Origin: Streptomyces sp. TRM68367
Lineage (GTDB): Bacteria > Actinomycetota > Actinomycetes > Streptomycetales > Streptomycetaceae
DNA length: 64,000 nt
Assembly: GCF_014495685.1 (NCBI RefSeq)
Contig: NZ_JACTVI010000001.1
Location: forward strand, 36,054 to 100,053
Direction of reading: 5' to 3'
Of the stretch, positions 12,800 through 21,454 are shown one piece after another. Position numbers and translations under genes: made by a program. Below the pieces are notes generated by a model. The model made no database searches and was not told where the DNA came from. It worked only from the letters and a program-made list of their open reading frames with translations. Position 1 is the stretch's first letter. Each line of letters starts with the position of its first letter.

Positions 12800-13370
12800 C
12801 GACGAAACGGAACTGCGGCCCCTGGAGCCGTGGCACGCCGAGGAGTTCTTCGCGCACCTGGAGCGGGGCAGGGAGTTCATCGGGCGGTTCATCGACTTCG
12901 GGTCGAAGGAGACCGACGTCGACTCCGCGCGGGCCATGCTCCAGCGGTACGCCGACCTGCGCGCCGCCGACTCCGCCTCCCTGCACGGCCTGTGGCTGCA
13001 GGGCAAGCTCGTGGGCGGGGTGCTGTTCCTGAACTTCGAGGCGGAGCAGGGCCGCTGCGAGGTCGGCTGCTGGCTGGAGCCCGCCGCGACGGGACGGGGC
13101 CTTGTCACGCGCGCGATGCGGGTGCTCCTAGACTGGGCGATCGAGGAACGCGGCATTCACCGGGTCGAGTGGGTCGCCGCGTCGGGCAACCAGTCCAGCC
13201 TCAACGTCGCCCGGCGCTTGGGCATGACCCGGGACGGGGTGCGCCGCGAGGCCCATCTCCATCACGGCGTACGGCACGACCTCGAAGTGTGGTCCGTGCT
13301 CGCGCCCGAGTGGCGCGCCGCACGCGACGCGTGCCGCTCACCCCGTTCCATAGCTCACAACGATCATTAA
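12777..13370 (+). CDS. GNAT acetyltransferase, RimL/RimJ type
   Basis: A 197-residue N-acetyltransferase resembling those acting on ribosomal-protein or small-molecule amines. It begins with the typical LRPLEPWHAEEFFAHLERGR segment. The acetyl-CoA loop is altered but recognisable (GCWLEPAATGRGLVTRAMR, about 100-118). The C-terminal part VEWVAASGNQSSLNVARRLGM is the usual motif B region. The ATG at 12777 lies inside the end of the MMPL gene, with a GGAGGAGGAGG purine run about 13 nt upstream. Co-transcription with the pump could mean it modifies the same compound, but that is only context. Confidence 0.85.
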   Translation: MYAIRLGDDETELRPLEPWHAEEFFAHLERGREFIGRFIDFGSKETDVDSARAMLQRYADLRAADSASLHGLWLQGKLVGGVLFLNFEAEQGRCEVGCWLEPAATGRGLVTRAMRVLLDWAIEERGIHRVEWVAASGNQSSLNVARRLGMTRDGVRREAHLHHGVRHDLEVWSVLAPEWRAARDACRSPRSIAHNDH

Positions 13371-13405
13371 GCAACCTCTCAGAGAGCGTCCGTACGGTGC
13401 GAGGC

Positions 13406-13996
13406 ATGGGAACCAAGACAGTGGATGAGACCGAGGCCGCCGAGGCCAAGCACGACGAGGAGGCGGTGGACGTCACCAAGCCCGACGAAGGGACGGAGGC
13501 CGACGGCGAGGCCGTGCAGGACGCCTCGGACGAGACGCCCGACGCCGAGGACGGCGACGAGCAGGACGAGGAGTTCCAGGCGAAGCAGGAAGAGGGCCCG
13601 TCCGGTGTCGGACAGGGCGCGGGGGCGGTCGTCTCCGTCGCGCTCGGCCTCGTGTCGCTCACCGGCGGCTGGCTCGGCACCGTCGCCTCCGCGCGCGAGC
13701 AGCTCATCGGGCAGCTGCATACCGCGGCGAACGCGGGCGTGGCGGCGCAGGTCAAGGAGGTCTACGGCGACGCCTGGCAGACCACCGCGCTGTGGGCCGG
13801 CGTGTTCGCGCTGGCCGCCCTGGTCGTCGGCGTGGTCGTGCTGGCCCGCCCCGCCTTCGGTGCGCCCGGGAAGTCGCAGGCCCCCTGGATCAAGTCGGTC
13901 TCCTGGGCGGGCGTCGCGCTCGGCGTCATCGGCCTGTTCCTGGCCGTCCTCAAGTACACCGACGTCCTGCTCGGCCTGCCCTCGACGAGCAGCTGA
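13406..13996 (+). CDS. Membrane protein with long acidic N-terminal tail
   Basis: A 196-residue protein of unknown function. The first 75 residues are highly acidic (AEDGDEQDEEFQAKQEEG). Three or four hydrophobic segments follow (AVVSVALGLVSLTGGWLG, ALWAGVFALAALVVGVVVLA, WAGVALGVIGLFLAVLKY), with an amphipathic segment between the first two. The architecture parallels the smaller protein at 9913 although the sequences differ. TACGGT at 13392-13397 lies 8 nt before the ATG, suggesting a leaderless transcript; GAGG directly abuts the start. An imperfect hairpin at 14012-14060 follows. Confidence 0.7.
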   Translation: MGTKTVDETEAAEAKHDEEAVDVTKPDEGTEADGEAVQDASDETPDAEDGDEQDEEFQAKQEEGPSGVGQGAGAVVSVALGLVSLTGGWLGTVASAREQLIGQLHTAANAGVAAQVKEVYGDAWQTTALWAGVFALAALVVGVVVLARPAFGAPGKSQAPWIKSVSWAGVALGVIGLFLAVLKYTDVLLGLPSTSS

Positions 13997-14011
13997 GCCG
14001 CGCGCGCCATC

Positions 14012-14060
14012 AGGGGTCTTAGGTCCTCCGCAGGGTACTTACGGCGGACCTGAGGCCCCT
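14012..14060 (+). terminator. Stem-loop after the acidic membrane protein gene
   Basis: Arms 14012-14030 and 14042-14060 pair at 16 of 19 positions, with two further G.U pairs in RNA, around an 11-nt loop. It starts 15 nt after the stop codon at 13996. CCTTAC follows; there is no U-run. Confidence 0.6.
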
Positions 14061-14190
14061 TACGCGTGCCCGGACCCGGGACCGTCCCCCGAAGATGCGG
14101 AACTCTCCCGATGTGGCCGGCCCCCCTCGGAGACGAAGGTGGAGGCATCGCACCAAGCGAAGCCGACCACCGACCCAGTGGGGACACACC

Positions 14191-14376
14191 ATGTACGAGT
14201 ACGAGCTCCACCAGTACCGCTCCGCCGACCTGCTCCGCCGCGCCGACCACCAGCGCCTGGTCCGCGAGGCCCTCCGAGCCCGCCGCACCGCCCGCCGCAA
14301 GGCGACGCACGGCACCTCGGGAACCGAGCCCCATACCCACGACTCCCGCTACCGCCGCTTCACCCGCGCGGCGTGA
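14191..14376 (+). CDS. Very small basic protein, 61 residues
   Basis: ATG 14191 to TGA. The product begins MYEYELHQYRSADLLRRADH and is rich in Arg and Ala (REALRARRTARRKATHG), ending in YRRFTRAA. Strong GC3 and a coherent N-terminus support coding. I have seen similar short MYEYELHQ-like proteins in streptomycetes, but recognise no function. The ribosome site is weak (GGGGACACACC). The 204-bp gap to the LuxR gene holds only that gene's promoter motif. Confidence 0.6.
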   Translation: MYEYELHQYRSADLLRRADHQRLVREALRARRTARRKATHGTSGTEPHTHDSRYRRFTRAA

Positions 14377-14563
14377 CGACGGGGCCCCACCGGCGTGCAC
14401 AGGCGATGCACCCCACGCCGACATAGCCGCGGGCGGTCGTGCCGCTGGGGCGGCAGGGGTGGGCGTAGCGGCACCCCACCAGCGCGGCGAGCGCACCCAC
14501 CCCCGGCCAGCACCAACACCGCACGCCTCCCGCCCCCTCCGCCGCCAGAAAACCGGTGCCGCA

Positions 14564-14586
14564 TTGTCAGACCCCCGTGCAATGCT
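14564..14586 (+). promoter_or_regulatory. TTGTCAG-type promoter directly before the LuxR regulator
   Basis: TTGTCAGAC (14564-14572), eight bases, then AATGCT (14581-14586). This is the same layout as the motif upstream of ligA, with one mismatch in the TANNNT block. Transcription would start about 7 nt later, at or next to the GTG at 14594, giving a leaderless mRNA. Confidence 0.4.
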
Positions 14587-14593
14587 CAGCCTC

Positions 14594-17500
14594 GTGGAGA
14601 CCAGGTCCGTCAGTCCCGTCTTCGTCGGCCGCGGCGACGAACTGGACACACTGAACACCGTCCTCGCCGACGCCGCCGCAGGCAACCCGCAGGCGTTACT
14701 GATCGGCGGCGAGGCCGGTGTCGGCAAAACCCGCCTCGTCGAGGAGTTCGCCACCGCCGCCCGCCGCCGGGCCGCTGTCGTCGCACTCGGCGGCTGCGTC
14801 GAGATCGGCGCCGACGGCCTGCCCTTCGCCCCCTTCTCCACCGCCCTGCGCACCCTGCACCGCGAACTGCCCGACCGGCTCGCCGCCGCGGCCGCCGGAC
14901 AGGAGGACGAACTCGCCCGGCTGCTGCCCGAACTCGGCACGGTGGCCGCCCGCGAGGCCGACCGCCCCGGTGAGGAGGGCATGGCCCGCCTCTTCGAGCT
15001 CACCGCCCGCCTGCTGGAGCGCATCGCCGCCGACCACACCGTCGTCCTCGCCCTGGAGGACCTGCACTGGTCCGACGCCTCCACCCGCCACCTGCTCACC
15101 TACCTCTTCCGCACCCTGCGCACCGGCCGCCTGGTGGTCCTCGCCACCTACCGCTCCGACGACATCCACCGTCGCCACCCACTGCGCCCCCTGCTCGCCG
15201 AACTCGACCGCCTCCGCACGGTCCGCCGCCTCGAACTCGGCCGTTTCAACCGCGAGGAAGTCAGCCGCCAGATCGCCGGCATCCTCGCGCGGGAACCCGA
15301 CCCGGCCCAGACCGACGAGATCTTCGCCCGCTCCGACGGCAACGCCTTCTTCGTCGAGGAACTCGCCGTCGCCGCCCGCGAGGGCGCGCGTACGGGCCTG
15401 CCCGACTCCCTGCGCGATCTGCTCCTCGTCCGCGTCGAAGGCCTGCCCGAGGCAGCCCAGCGGGTCGCCCGGATCGTCGCCGAGGGCGGCTCCACCGTCG
15501 AGTACCGGCTGCTCGCCGCCGTCGCCCGGCTCGCCGAGGACGACCTGATCGAGGCGCTCAGGTCCGCCGTGAACGCCGGCATCCTCACCCCCGCGCCCGG
15601 CGAGGACGGCTACCGCTTCCGCCACTCCCTGGTCCGCGAGGCCGTCAGCGACGACCTGCTGCCCGGCGAACGCTCCCGCCTCAACCGCCGCTACGCCGAA
15701 GCCCTCCAGACCGACCCGACGCTCGTCCCCGCCCACCAGCGCGTCATGCGCCTGGCCAGCTACTGGTACCACGCCCACGACGCCGCCAGGGCCCTGCCCG
15801 CCGTCCTCGACGCCTCCGTGGAGGCCCGCCGCCGGCACGCCTACTCCGAGCAACTGCGGCTGCTGGAGCGGGCGATGGAGCTGTGGGACACCGTCCCCGA
15901 GGACGTACGCGCCGCCCAGCGCCCCGCCGACTACGCCGAGGTATACCCTCCCCCACTGCCAGAACGGCGTGGGGGGACCCCCAGCGGCGGCGGCCCGACC
16001 ACGGCTCCGTTGCGCTACCTCGACCTGATGGCCGAGGCGGCCGTCGCCGGCCGGCTGTGCGGGGAGCGGGAACGCGCCCTGAAGATCGCCAAGCGGGCGC
16101 TGCGACTGCTGGACGAGGAGCCGGACCCGCTGCGCGCCGCCTGGTTCTGGGCGCAGCGCGCCCGGCTGACCCAGGCCCTGGCCCGCGGCGACGGCTGGAA
16201 GGAACTCGCCACTGCGCAGGACCTGGTGCGCGGACTGCCACCCTCCGAGGTGCACGCCGAAGTGCTGGCCATGGTCGCGGGCTGGTCCATGCTCCACGAG
16301 CCGGGCCCCGAAGCGATGACGGCCGCCGAACGCGCCGTCGAGTACGCGCGCATGGTGGGCGCCCGGGACATCGAGCTCAACGCCAGGCTCACCCTGGCCG
16401 GCCTCCAGGCCGACGCGGGCCAGATCGAGGTCGGGCTCGCCGAGATGTACGAGGTGAAGGAGCAGGCAGCCAAGCTGGGCGCGATCAGTGTGCGGGTCCG
16501 CAGCCATGTGAACCTGCCGTCCGTGCTGGAGGGCCTCGGCCGCTCCAAGGAGGCCGTCGGGCTCCTCCGGGAGGGGGTGCGCATCACGCGCGAACTCGGC
16601 CTGCTCGACTCCGAGGGCTGGGTGTGGGGCAATCTCGCCGAGTCCCTGCACTCCCTCGGCCACTGGGACGAGGCCGCCGAGGCCGCCGCCAACGCCCAGC
16701 GGGAGGGACAGAGCGCCAAGCCGCGCACCGGCGGCTCCATGCGGCTGGCCCATCTGGCCCTCGTCCGGGGCGACTTGACCACAGCCACCGGCCATCTGCG
16801 CGCCGCCCGCGAATACTTCGGCACGCACGACCTCATGCCGCAGTACTCCCTGCCGATGAGCCACATCGCGATCGGCATCGCCGCCGCCGAGGGCCGACTG
16901 CCGGACGCCCGCACCGAACTGCTGGCCGTCCTGGACGCCGGTTTCCCGCCCGGCACCCAGCGCTATGGCTGGCCGCTGCTGATCGCCGCCGCCGAGGGCC
17001 GACTGCCGGACGCCCGCACCGAACTGCTGGCCGTCCTGGACGCCGGTTTCCCGCCCGGCACCCAGCGCTATGGCTGGCCGCTGCTGATCGCCGCCGCCGG
17101 CGCCGAGGCCGACGCCCACGGTCTCGCGCCCGCCGCATCCGGCCGCCCCGAGATCCTCGACCGCATCCGCGGCGCCGCGAAGACGCTGGCCACCGGGGCG
17201 CCCGTATGGGAGGCCCACGCCCTGTGGCTGCGCGCCGAACTGCTGTGCGCGGACGGCAAGTCCGAGCCCGGGGAGTGGTCCGCCACCGTCGCCGCGCTGG
17301 AACCCCTGGAGCGCCCCTACGACCTCGCCCGCGTCCGCCACCGACTCGCCGAGGCACTGCTGGGCTCCGCCGGAGGCGACGACGAACGCGCCCGCGCCAC
17401 CGAGCTGCTCCGCCTCGCCCGCGCCGTCGCCGACCACCTCGGCGCCCGCCCGCTCCTCGACGCCGTCACCCTGCTCGCCCAGCGCGCCCGCCTCACCCTG

Positions 17501-17764
17501 AGCCGCACCGCCCGGCCGTCCCCCGACCCCGCCGGGGACCTCGGGCTCACCAGCCGGGAACGCGACGTCCTGCGCCTGGTCTCCGCCGGCCGCACCAACC
17601 GCCAGATAGCCGGGGAACTCTTCATCTCCCCGAAGACGGCCAGCGTCCACGTCTCCAACATCCTCGCCAAGCTCGGCGTCGCGGGCCGGGGCGAGGCTGC
17701 GGCGGTGGCGCACCGGCTGGGGCTGTTCCCGGCCGAAACGCTCACCTCGCCGACGGCAGGGTGA
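14594..17764 (+). CDS. LuxR-family large ATP-binding regulator (LAL type)
   Basis: A 1056-residue STAND-type transcription regulator: N-terminal AAA ATPase (Walker A GGEAGVGKTRLV at about 36-47; Walker B-like VVLALEDLHWSD near 155), a long helical TPR-like middle, and a C-terminal LuxR helix-turn-helix (LTSRERDVLRLVSAGRTNRQ from about 985). LAL proteins sense small molecules and switch on pathway or sugar-use genes; the target is not evident. GTG 14594 fits the leaderless promoter at 14564-14586; ATG 14582 is the alternative. Two oddities: a palindromic element spliced in-frame near residues 450-463, and a perfect 35-codon tandem duplication at residues about 762-831. Confidence 0.9.
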   Translation: METRSVSPVFVGRGDELDTLNTVLADAAAGNPQALLIGGEAGVGKTRLVEEFATAARRRAAVVALGGCVEIGADGLPFAPFSTALRTLHRELPDRLAAAAAGQEDELARLLPELGTVAAREADRPGEEGMARLFELTARLLERIAADHTVVLALEDLHWSDASTRHLLTYLFRTLRTGRLVVLATYRSDDIHRRHPLRPLLAELDRLRTVRRLELGRFNREEVSRQIAGILAREPDPAQTDEIFARSDGNAFFVEELAVAAREGARTGLPDSLRDLLLVRVEGLPEAAQRVARIVAEGGSTVEYRLLAAVARLAEDDLIEALRSAVNAGILTPAPGEDGYRFRHSLVREAVSDDLLPGERSRLNRRYAEALQTDPTLVPAHQRVMRLASYWYHAHDAARALPAVLDASVEARRRHAYSEQLRLLERAMELWDTVPEDVRAAQRPADYAEVYPPPLPERRGGTPSGGGPTTAPLRYLDLMAEAAVAGRLCGERERALKIAKRALRLLDEEPDPLRAAWFWAQRARLTQALARGDGWKELATAQDLVRGLPPSEVHAEVLAMVAGWSMLHEPGPEAMTAAERAVEYARMVGARDIELNARLTLAGLQADAGQIEVGLAEMYEVKEQAAKLGAISVRVRSHVNLPSVLEGLGRSKEAVGLLREGVRITRELGLLDSEGWVWGNLAESLHSLGHWDEAAEAAANAQREGQSAKPRTGGSMRLAHLALVRGDLTTATGHLRAAREYFGTHDLMPQYSLPMSHIAIGIAAAEGRLPDARTELLAVLDAGFPPGTQRYGWPLLIAAAEGRLPDARTELLAVLDAGFPPGTQRYGWPLLIAAAGAEADAHGLAPAASGRPEILDRIRGAAKTLATGAPVWEAHALWLRAELLCADGKSEPGEWSATVAALEPLERPYDLARVRHRLAEALLGSAGGDDERARATELLRLARAVADHLGARPLLDAVTLLAQRARLTLSRTARPSPDPAGDLGLTSRERDVLRLVSAGRTNRQIAGELFISPKTASVHVSNILAKLGVAGRGEAAAVAHRLGLFPAETLTSPTAG
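15942..15984 (+). repeat. In-frame palindromic element inside the LuxR-family gene
   Basis: A C-rich run at 15946-15960 is followed by AGAA and a G-rich run from 15965. It can fold as CCCCCAC-GCC / GGC-GTGGGGG, and ends GGACCCCCAG. It encodes PPPLPERRGGTPSGGG, unlike the flanking helical protein. Similar C/G-run palindromes are scattered through streptomycete chromosomes; that comparison is from memory. Confidence 0.45.
16877..17086 (+). repeat. Perfect 105-bp tandem duplication within the LuxR-family gene
   Basis: Bases 16877-16981 are repeated without a single difference at 16982-17086, followed by 13 more matching bases of a third copy. The unit is exactly 35 codons (IAAAEGRLPDARTELLAVLD, then AGFPPGTQRYGWPLL), so the frame is kept and one TPR-sized block is added. 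Identity at every third position implies a very recent event or an assembly artefact. Confidence 0.95.
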
Positions 17765-17802
17765 CATTTACGCTGTAAGGGACGCCGGCCGAGGGAGGCT
17801 CC

Positions 17803-18009
17803 GTGTTCAACGCGTTCGAAGAACTGTTCGCGCCCGGTCGCAAACACACCCGCGATGAGCAGAAACGCCTGGAACTGACCCGCGAGGACGTCGGCGACAA
17901 CGACCCCGGCCGCGGGCCCATAGATCTGGCGTCCGGGAAGGTCGTCGTACGGCCGCCCGCGCAGGATCCCGGCGCGCGGGGCGGGGGTGACAGCGACGAG
18001 GACGCGTGA
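17803..18009 (+). CDS. Small conserved protein, DUF6191-like
   Basis: A 68-residue protein starting at GTG 17803, with GAGGGAGG about 7 nt upstream. It begins MFNAFEELFAPGRKHTRDEQ and continues to GPIDLASGKVVVRPP. I associate this with the streptomycete DUF6191 family of unknown function; the name is from memory. No signal peptide or membrane segment is visible. It lies 38 nt after the LuxR gene and may be read through from it. It converges on the sugar dehydrogenase gene with a 41-bp gap. Confidence 0.75.
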   Translation: MFNAFEELFAPGRKHTRDEQKRLELTREDVGDNDPGRGPIDLASGKVVVRPPAQDPGARGGGDSDEDA

Positions 18010-18050
18010 GGGGGTACCACTCCGCCGGAACCGCCACCCCGCCCGAACCA

Positions 18051-19220
18051 CTACTTCACCTGCAGCTCCAGGATCCGGTCGTCGCCCTCCTTCGGGTTGC
18101 CCCGGCCGTCCGTGTTGCTGGTCGTGAGCCACAGCCTGTCGCTGCCGACCTGGACCACCGTGCGCAGGCGGCCGTACTCGCCCTCCAGGAAGGCCTGCGG
18201 GTCCGCCGCGGCCTCCGTGCCCTTCAGCGGGATGCGCCACAGGCGCTCGCCCTGCAGACCCGCCATCCAGATGGAGCCCTCGGCGTGGGCGATGCCGCTG
18301 GGGGAGGCCTCGTCCGTGCCCCACTGGGCGATCGGGTTGTGGAACTCGGGGTCGTCGGACCGGCCCTCGGCCTTCGGCCAGCCGTAGTTGTCGCCCGGCT
18401 TGATCGCGTTCAGCTCGTCCCAGGTGTTCTGGCCGAACTCCGCCGCGAACAGACGCTGTTGGTCGTCCCAGGCCAGGCCCTGCACATTGCGGTGGCCGTA
18501 CGAGTACACCGGCGAGTCCGGGAACGGGTTGCCCGGGGCCGGCTCGCCCTCCGGGGTCAGGCGCAGGATCTTGCCGCCCGTGGAGTCCCGGTCCTGGGAC
18601 AGCCCCGTGTCCCCGCTCTCGCCCGTGCCCGCGTACAGCATCTTGTCCGGGCCGAACTCGATCCGGCCGCCGTTGTGCACGAAGCCCTTGGGGATGCCGC
18701 GGAAGACGACGTCGGGCGCGCCCAGCTGCTCGCCGGACGGCTTCTGCGCGTCGTACAGCATGCGGACGATGCGGTTGTCCGAGGCCGAGGTGAAGTAGGC
18801 GTAGACCATGTGGTCGGAGGCGTAGTCCGGGGAGAGGGCGATGCCGAGGAGGCCGCCCTCGCCCTCCGGGGCGACGCCCGGCACCTCGCCCAGCTCGGTC
18901 TTGCGGCCCGTCTCCACGTCGACCCGCGTGATCGTCCTGTCGTCCCGCGAGGAGACCAGCAGGTCGCCGTCGGGCAGCGGGGCCAGGCCCCAGGGGCTGT
19001 CGAGACCGGTGGCGACCGTGCGCACCACCTTCACCGAGCCCTGCGCCGGCGGGGTCTGTCCGGCGGCCTGCCGCGTGGGCGAGGGCCGCGATGCCGTACC
19101 ACTGGGGGAGGCGCTCTCCTCGCCGCCCGGCGACCCTCCGCCGTCGGAGGAGCAGCCGGCGGTCAGCAGGAGCACGGAGGCGGCCAGCAAGGCCGTCACG
19201 GCTCGACGTCGCACGATCAT
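18051..19220 (-). CDS. PQQ-dependent sugar dehydrogenase-like lipoprotein
   Basis: A 389-residue beta-propeller of the glucose/sorbosone dehydrogenase family, predicted to oxidise sugars outside the membrane. A lipoprotein signal peptide (MIVRRRAVTALLAAS then LLLTAGC, Cys23) is followed by a Ser/Gly/Thr linker. Family blocks seen: LDSPWGLAPLPDGDLLVSSR, EGGLLGIALSPDY, NGGRIEFGPDKMLYAGTGE, YGHRNVQGLAWD, GDNYGWP. ATG 19220 has GAAGGGACC just upstream; the frame extends upstream without coding character. Many actinobacterial members are annotated this way without proof of PQQ use. Confidence 0.9.
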   Translation of the reverse strand: MIVRRRAVTALLAASVLLLTAGCSSDGGGSPGGEESASPSGTASRPSPTRQAAGQTPPAQGSVKVVRTVATGLDSPWGLAPLPDGDLLVSSRDDRTITRVDVETGRKTELGEVPGVAPEGEGGLLGIALSPDYASDHMVYAYFTSASDNRIVRMLYDAQKPSGEQLGAPDVVFRGIPKGFVHNGGRIEFGPDKMLYAGTGESGDTGLSQDRDSTGGKILRLTPEGEPAPGNPFPDSPVYSYGHRNVQGLAWDDQQRLFAAEFGQNTWDELNAIKPGDNYGWPKAEGRSDDPEFHNPIAQWGTDEASPSGIAHAEGSIWMAGLQGERLWRIPLKGTEAAADPQAFLEGEYGRLRTVVQVGSDRLWLTTSNTDGRGNPKEGDDRILELQVK

Positions 19221-19427
19221 GGTCCCTTCGACGCGGCGGTTCCTACTTGTCTTACACCGCTCGCGCCCCACAGGTTCCCGATCAGTGAATGTTGAACCGT
19301 CCCGTCTCATCCGAGCGCACGGTTCACGCCGTACAGGATCGGTTTCCGGTCACCGTACGGCCGTACCCCATGGCCGCCACCTCCGTCCCACTGCTCGCGG
19401 CTCGTCAGCCCGCGAACCCGCCCCGCC

Positions 19428-20426
19428 TCAGTCCCACGACCCCTGCGCCGCCGGCAGCTGCGCCACCTCCGCCAGATCCTCCGCCGTCAGCCGCAACGCC
19501 GCCGCCCCCGTGTTCTCCGTCACCCAGCGCTCCCGCTTGCTGCCGGGGACCGGGACCACGTGCCGGCCCTGGGCCAGTACCCAGGCCAGGGCCACCTGGG
19601 CGGGCGTGACCTCGTCGCCGTGGCGGGCCGCGACGCGGCGCAGGCCGGCCACGATCGGCTGGTTCGCGGCCATCATCTCGGCCGTGAAGCGCGGGTGCCG
19701 GGCGCGCATGTCGTCCGACTCGAAGCCCTCGCCGGGCGTCAGCGTGCCGGTCAGGAAGCCGTTGCCGAGCGGCATCGCGGCGAGGAAGCCGACGCCGCGC
19801 GCCTCGCACCACGGCAGCAGCGCCTCCAGGGCCTCCGGCGACCACACCGACAGCTCCGCCTCCACCGCGCTCACCGGGAAGACCTGCTGGACCCGCTCCA
19901 GCTGCCGGATCGTCGTGTCGTGCAGCCGCGTTCCGGGCCGGCGGCCGGCCCGCGCACCCACCGCGCACAGCCCCAGCGCCCGTACCTTCCCGGCCTGTAC
20001 GAGTTCCGCCATCGCGCCCCACGTCTCCTCGACCGGGACCTCGGGGTCGGCGCGGTGCAGCTGGTAGAGGTCGATCACGTCGGTCTGCAGGCGGCGCAGA
20101 CTCGCGTCGCAGGCCCGCTTCACGTACCCCGGGCGGCCGTTGGCCACGATGTGCTGCTCGCCCACCAGCAGGCCGGCCTTCGTCGACACGAAGGCGTCCG
20201 CGCGCCGCTCCTTCAACACCCGCCCCACCAGCAGCTCGTTGGTGAACGGGCCGTACATGTCGGCCGTGTCCAGCAGCGTCGACCCCAGATCCAGCGCCCG
20301 GTGCACCGCCCTGAGCGACTCGTCGCCGCGCTGCTGCGACGCGCTGTACGCCCAGCTCATCGGCATGCACCCGAGTCCGACGGCCCCCACCGCGAGCGCC
20401 GCCGCGCCGATCGTCCTGCGCTCCAC
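19428..20426 (-). CDS. Aldo/keto reductase
   Basis: A 332-residue NADPH-dependent oxidoreductase of the AKR superfamily (YajO/PdxI-like, TIM barrel). The catalytic tetrad is visible: Asp and Tyr in LLDTADMYGPF, Lys in FVSTKAGL, His in DLYQLHRAD. The NADPH-binding end VVPVPGSKRERWVTEN is also present. GTG 20426 is chosen because GAGAGGGAGGG lies upstream; the protein starts MERRTIGAAALAVGAVGLGC. It is divergent from the hydroxyacid dehydrogenase gene, 77 bp apart. The physiological substrate is unknown. Confidence 0.9.
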   Translation of the reverse strand: MERRTIGAAALAVGAVGLGCMPMSWAYSASQQRGDESLRAVHRALDLGSTLLDTADMYGPFTNELLVGRVLKERRADAFVSTKAGLLVGEQHIVANGRPGYVKRACDASLRRLQTDVIDLYQLHRADPEVPVEETWGAMAELVQAGKVRALGLCAVGARAGRRPGTRLHDTTIRQLERVQQVFPVSAVEAELSVWSPEALEALLPWCEARGVGFLAAMPLGNGFLTGTLTPGEGFESDDMRARHPRFTAEMMAANQPIVAGLRRVAARHGDEVTPAQVALAWVLAQGRHVVPVPGSKRERWVTENTGAAALRLTAEDLAEVAQLPAAQGSWD

Positions 20427-20503
20427 CTGCTCGTGACCCTCCCTCTCCTGGCCACCCCAACCTAACCTCTGCGCCTTCACGCTCCTGACATAGCCTCCAG
20501 AGC

Positions 20504-21454
20504 ATGAGTGCTGACGTGTGGCTGCCCCTCTCCCCGGACGACATCGACGGCCTCCCCGAGGGGCCCACGTACCGCTTCTGGGACGGTGAGGAGGAGTTCC
20601 CCGCCGACCCGGCCGACTGCGTGTTCTACGTGGTGCCCTACATGAAGGCGCCGGAGGTGGGGCAGCGGCCGCTGCCCCAGATGGGCGCCGTGGAGGTCGT
20701 GCAGACGCTGTCCGCGGGCATCGACCACGTGGAGCCCGGGCTGAAGCAGCTGCGTCCGGGCGTGCGGCTGTGCAACGCGCGTGGCGTGCACGAGGCCAGC
20801 ACCGGGGAGCTGACACTCACGCTGATCCTGGCGTCGCTGCGCGGCATCCCCGACTTCGTACGGGCCCAGGACAAGGGGGAGTGGCTCGGCGGGTTCCGCC
20901 CGGCGCTGGCCGACAGGAACGTCCTCATCGTGGGATACGGCTCGATCGGCGCCGCGATCGAGGACCGGCTCGTTCCCTTCGAGGTGGCGCGGGTGGCGCG
21001 CGTCGCGCGCTCCGCGCGCACCACGGCGCGCGGTCCGGTGCATCCGCTCACCGAACTGCCCGCCCTGCTCCCGGAAGCGGACGTCGTGGTCCTCGCCACC
21101 CCGCTCACCGAGGCCACGAAGGGCCTGGTCAACTCCGGTTTCCTCGCCCGGATGAAGGATGGCGCCCTGCTCGTCAACGTCGCCCGCGGACCCGTCGTCG
21201 ACACCAAGGCGCTGCTCGCCGAGCTGGAGACCGGCCGCATCACCGCCGCCCTCGACGTCACCGACCCCGAGCCGCTGCCCCGTGAACACCCCCTGTGGCG
21301 TGCGCCCGGCGTGCTGATCAGCCCGCATGTGGGCGGCCCCACCTCCGCCTTCCTGCCGCGCGCCCGGCGCCTGCTCGTCGACCAGTTGAGCCGCTATGTG
21401 AACCGGGAGCCCCTGCGCAACGTGATCCTTACGACAGGCGCCACCGGCGTCTGA
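20504..21454 (+). CDS. D-isomer-specific 2-hydroxyacid dehydrogenase
   Basis: A 316-residue NAD(P)-dependent dehydrogenase. The Rossmann loop LIVGYGSIGAAIEDRL lies near residue 145. The catalytic Arg is in LLVNVARGPVVDT, the Glu in DVTDPEPLPREH, and the His in GVLISPHVGG. The N-terminal region (VEVVQTLSAGIDHVEPGL) is the substrate-binding half. Hydroxypyruvate or glyoxylate reduction is plausible but unproven. TAGCCT at 20491-20496 lies 7 nt before the ATG, so a leaderless mRNA is likely. Confidence 0.92.
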   Translation: MSADVWLPLSPDDIDGLPEGPTYRFWDGEEEFPADPADCVFYVVPYMKAPEVGQRPLPQMGAVEVVQTLSAGIDHVEPGLKQLRPGVRLCNARGVHEASTGELTLTLILASLRGIPDFVRAQDKGEWLGGFRPALADRNVLIVGYGSIGAAIEDRLVPFEVARVARVARSARTTARGPVHPLTELPALLPEADVVVLATPLTEATKGLVNSGFLARMKDGALLVNVARGPVVDTKALLAELETGRITAALDVTDPEPLPREHPLWRAPGVLISPHVGGPTSAFLPRARRLLVDQLSRYVNREPLRNVILTTGATGV

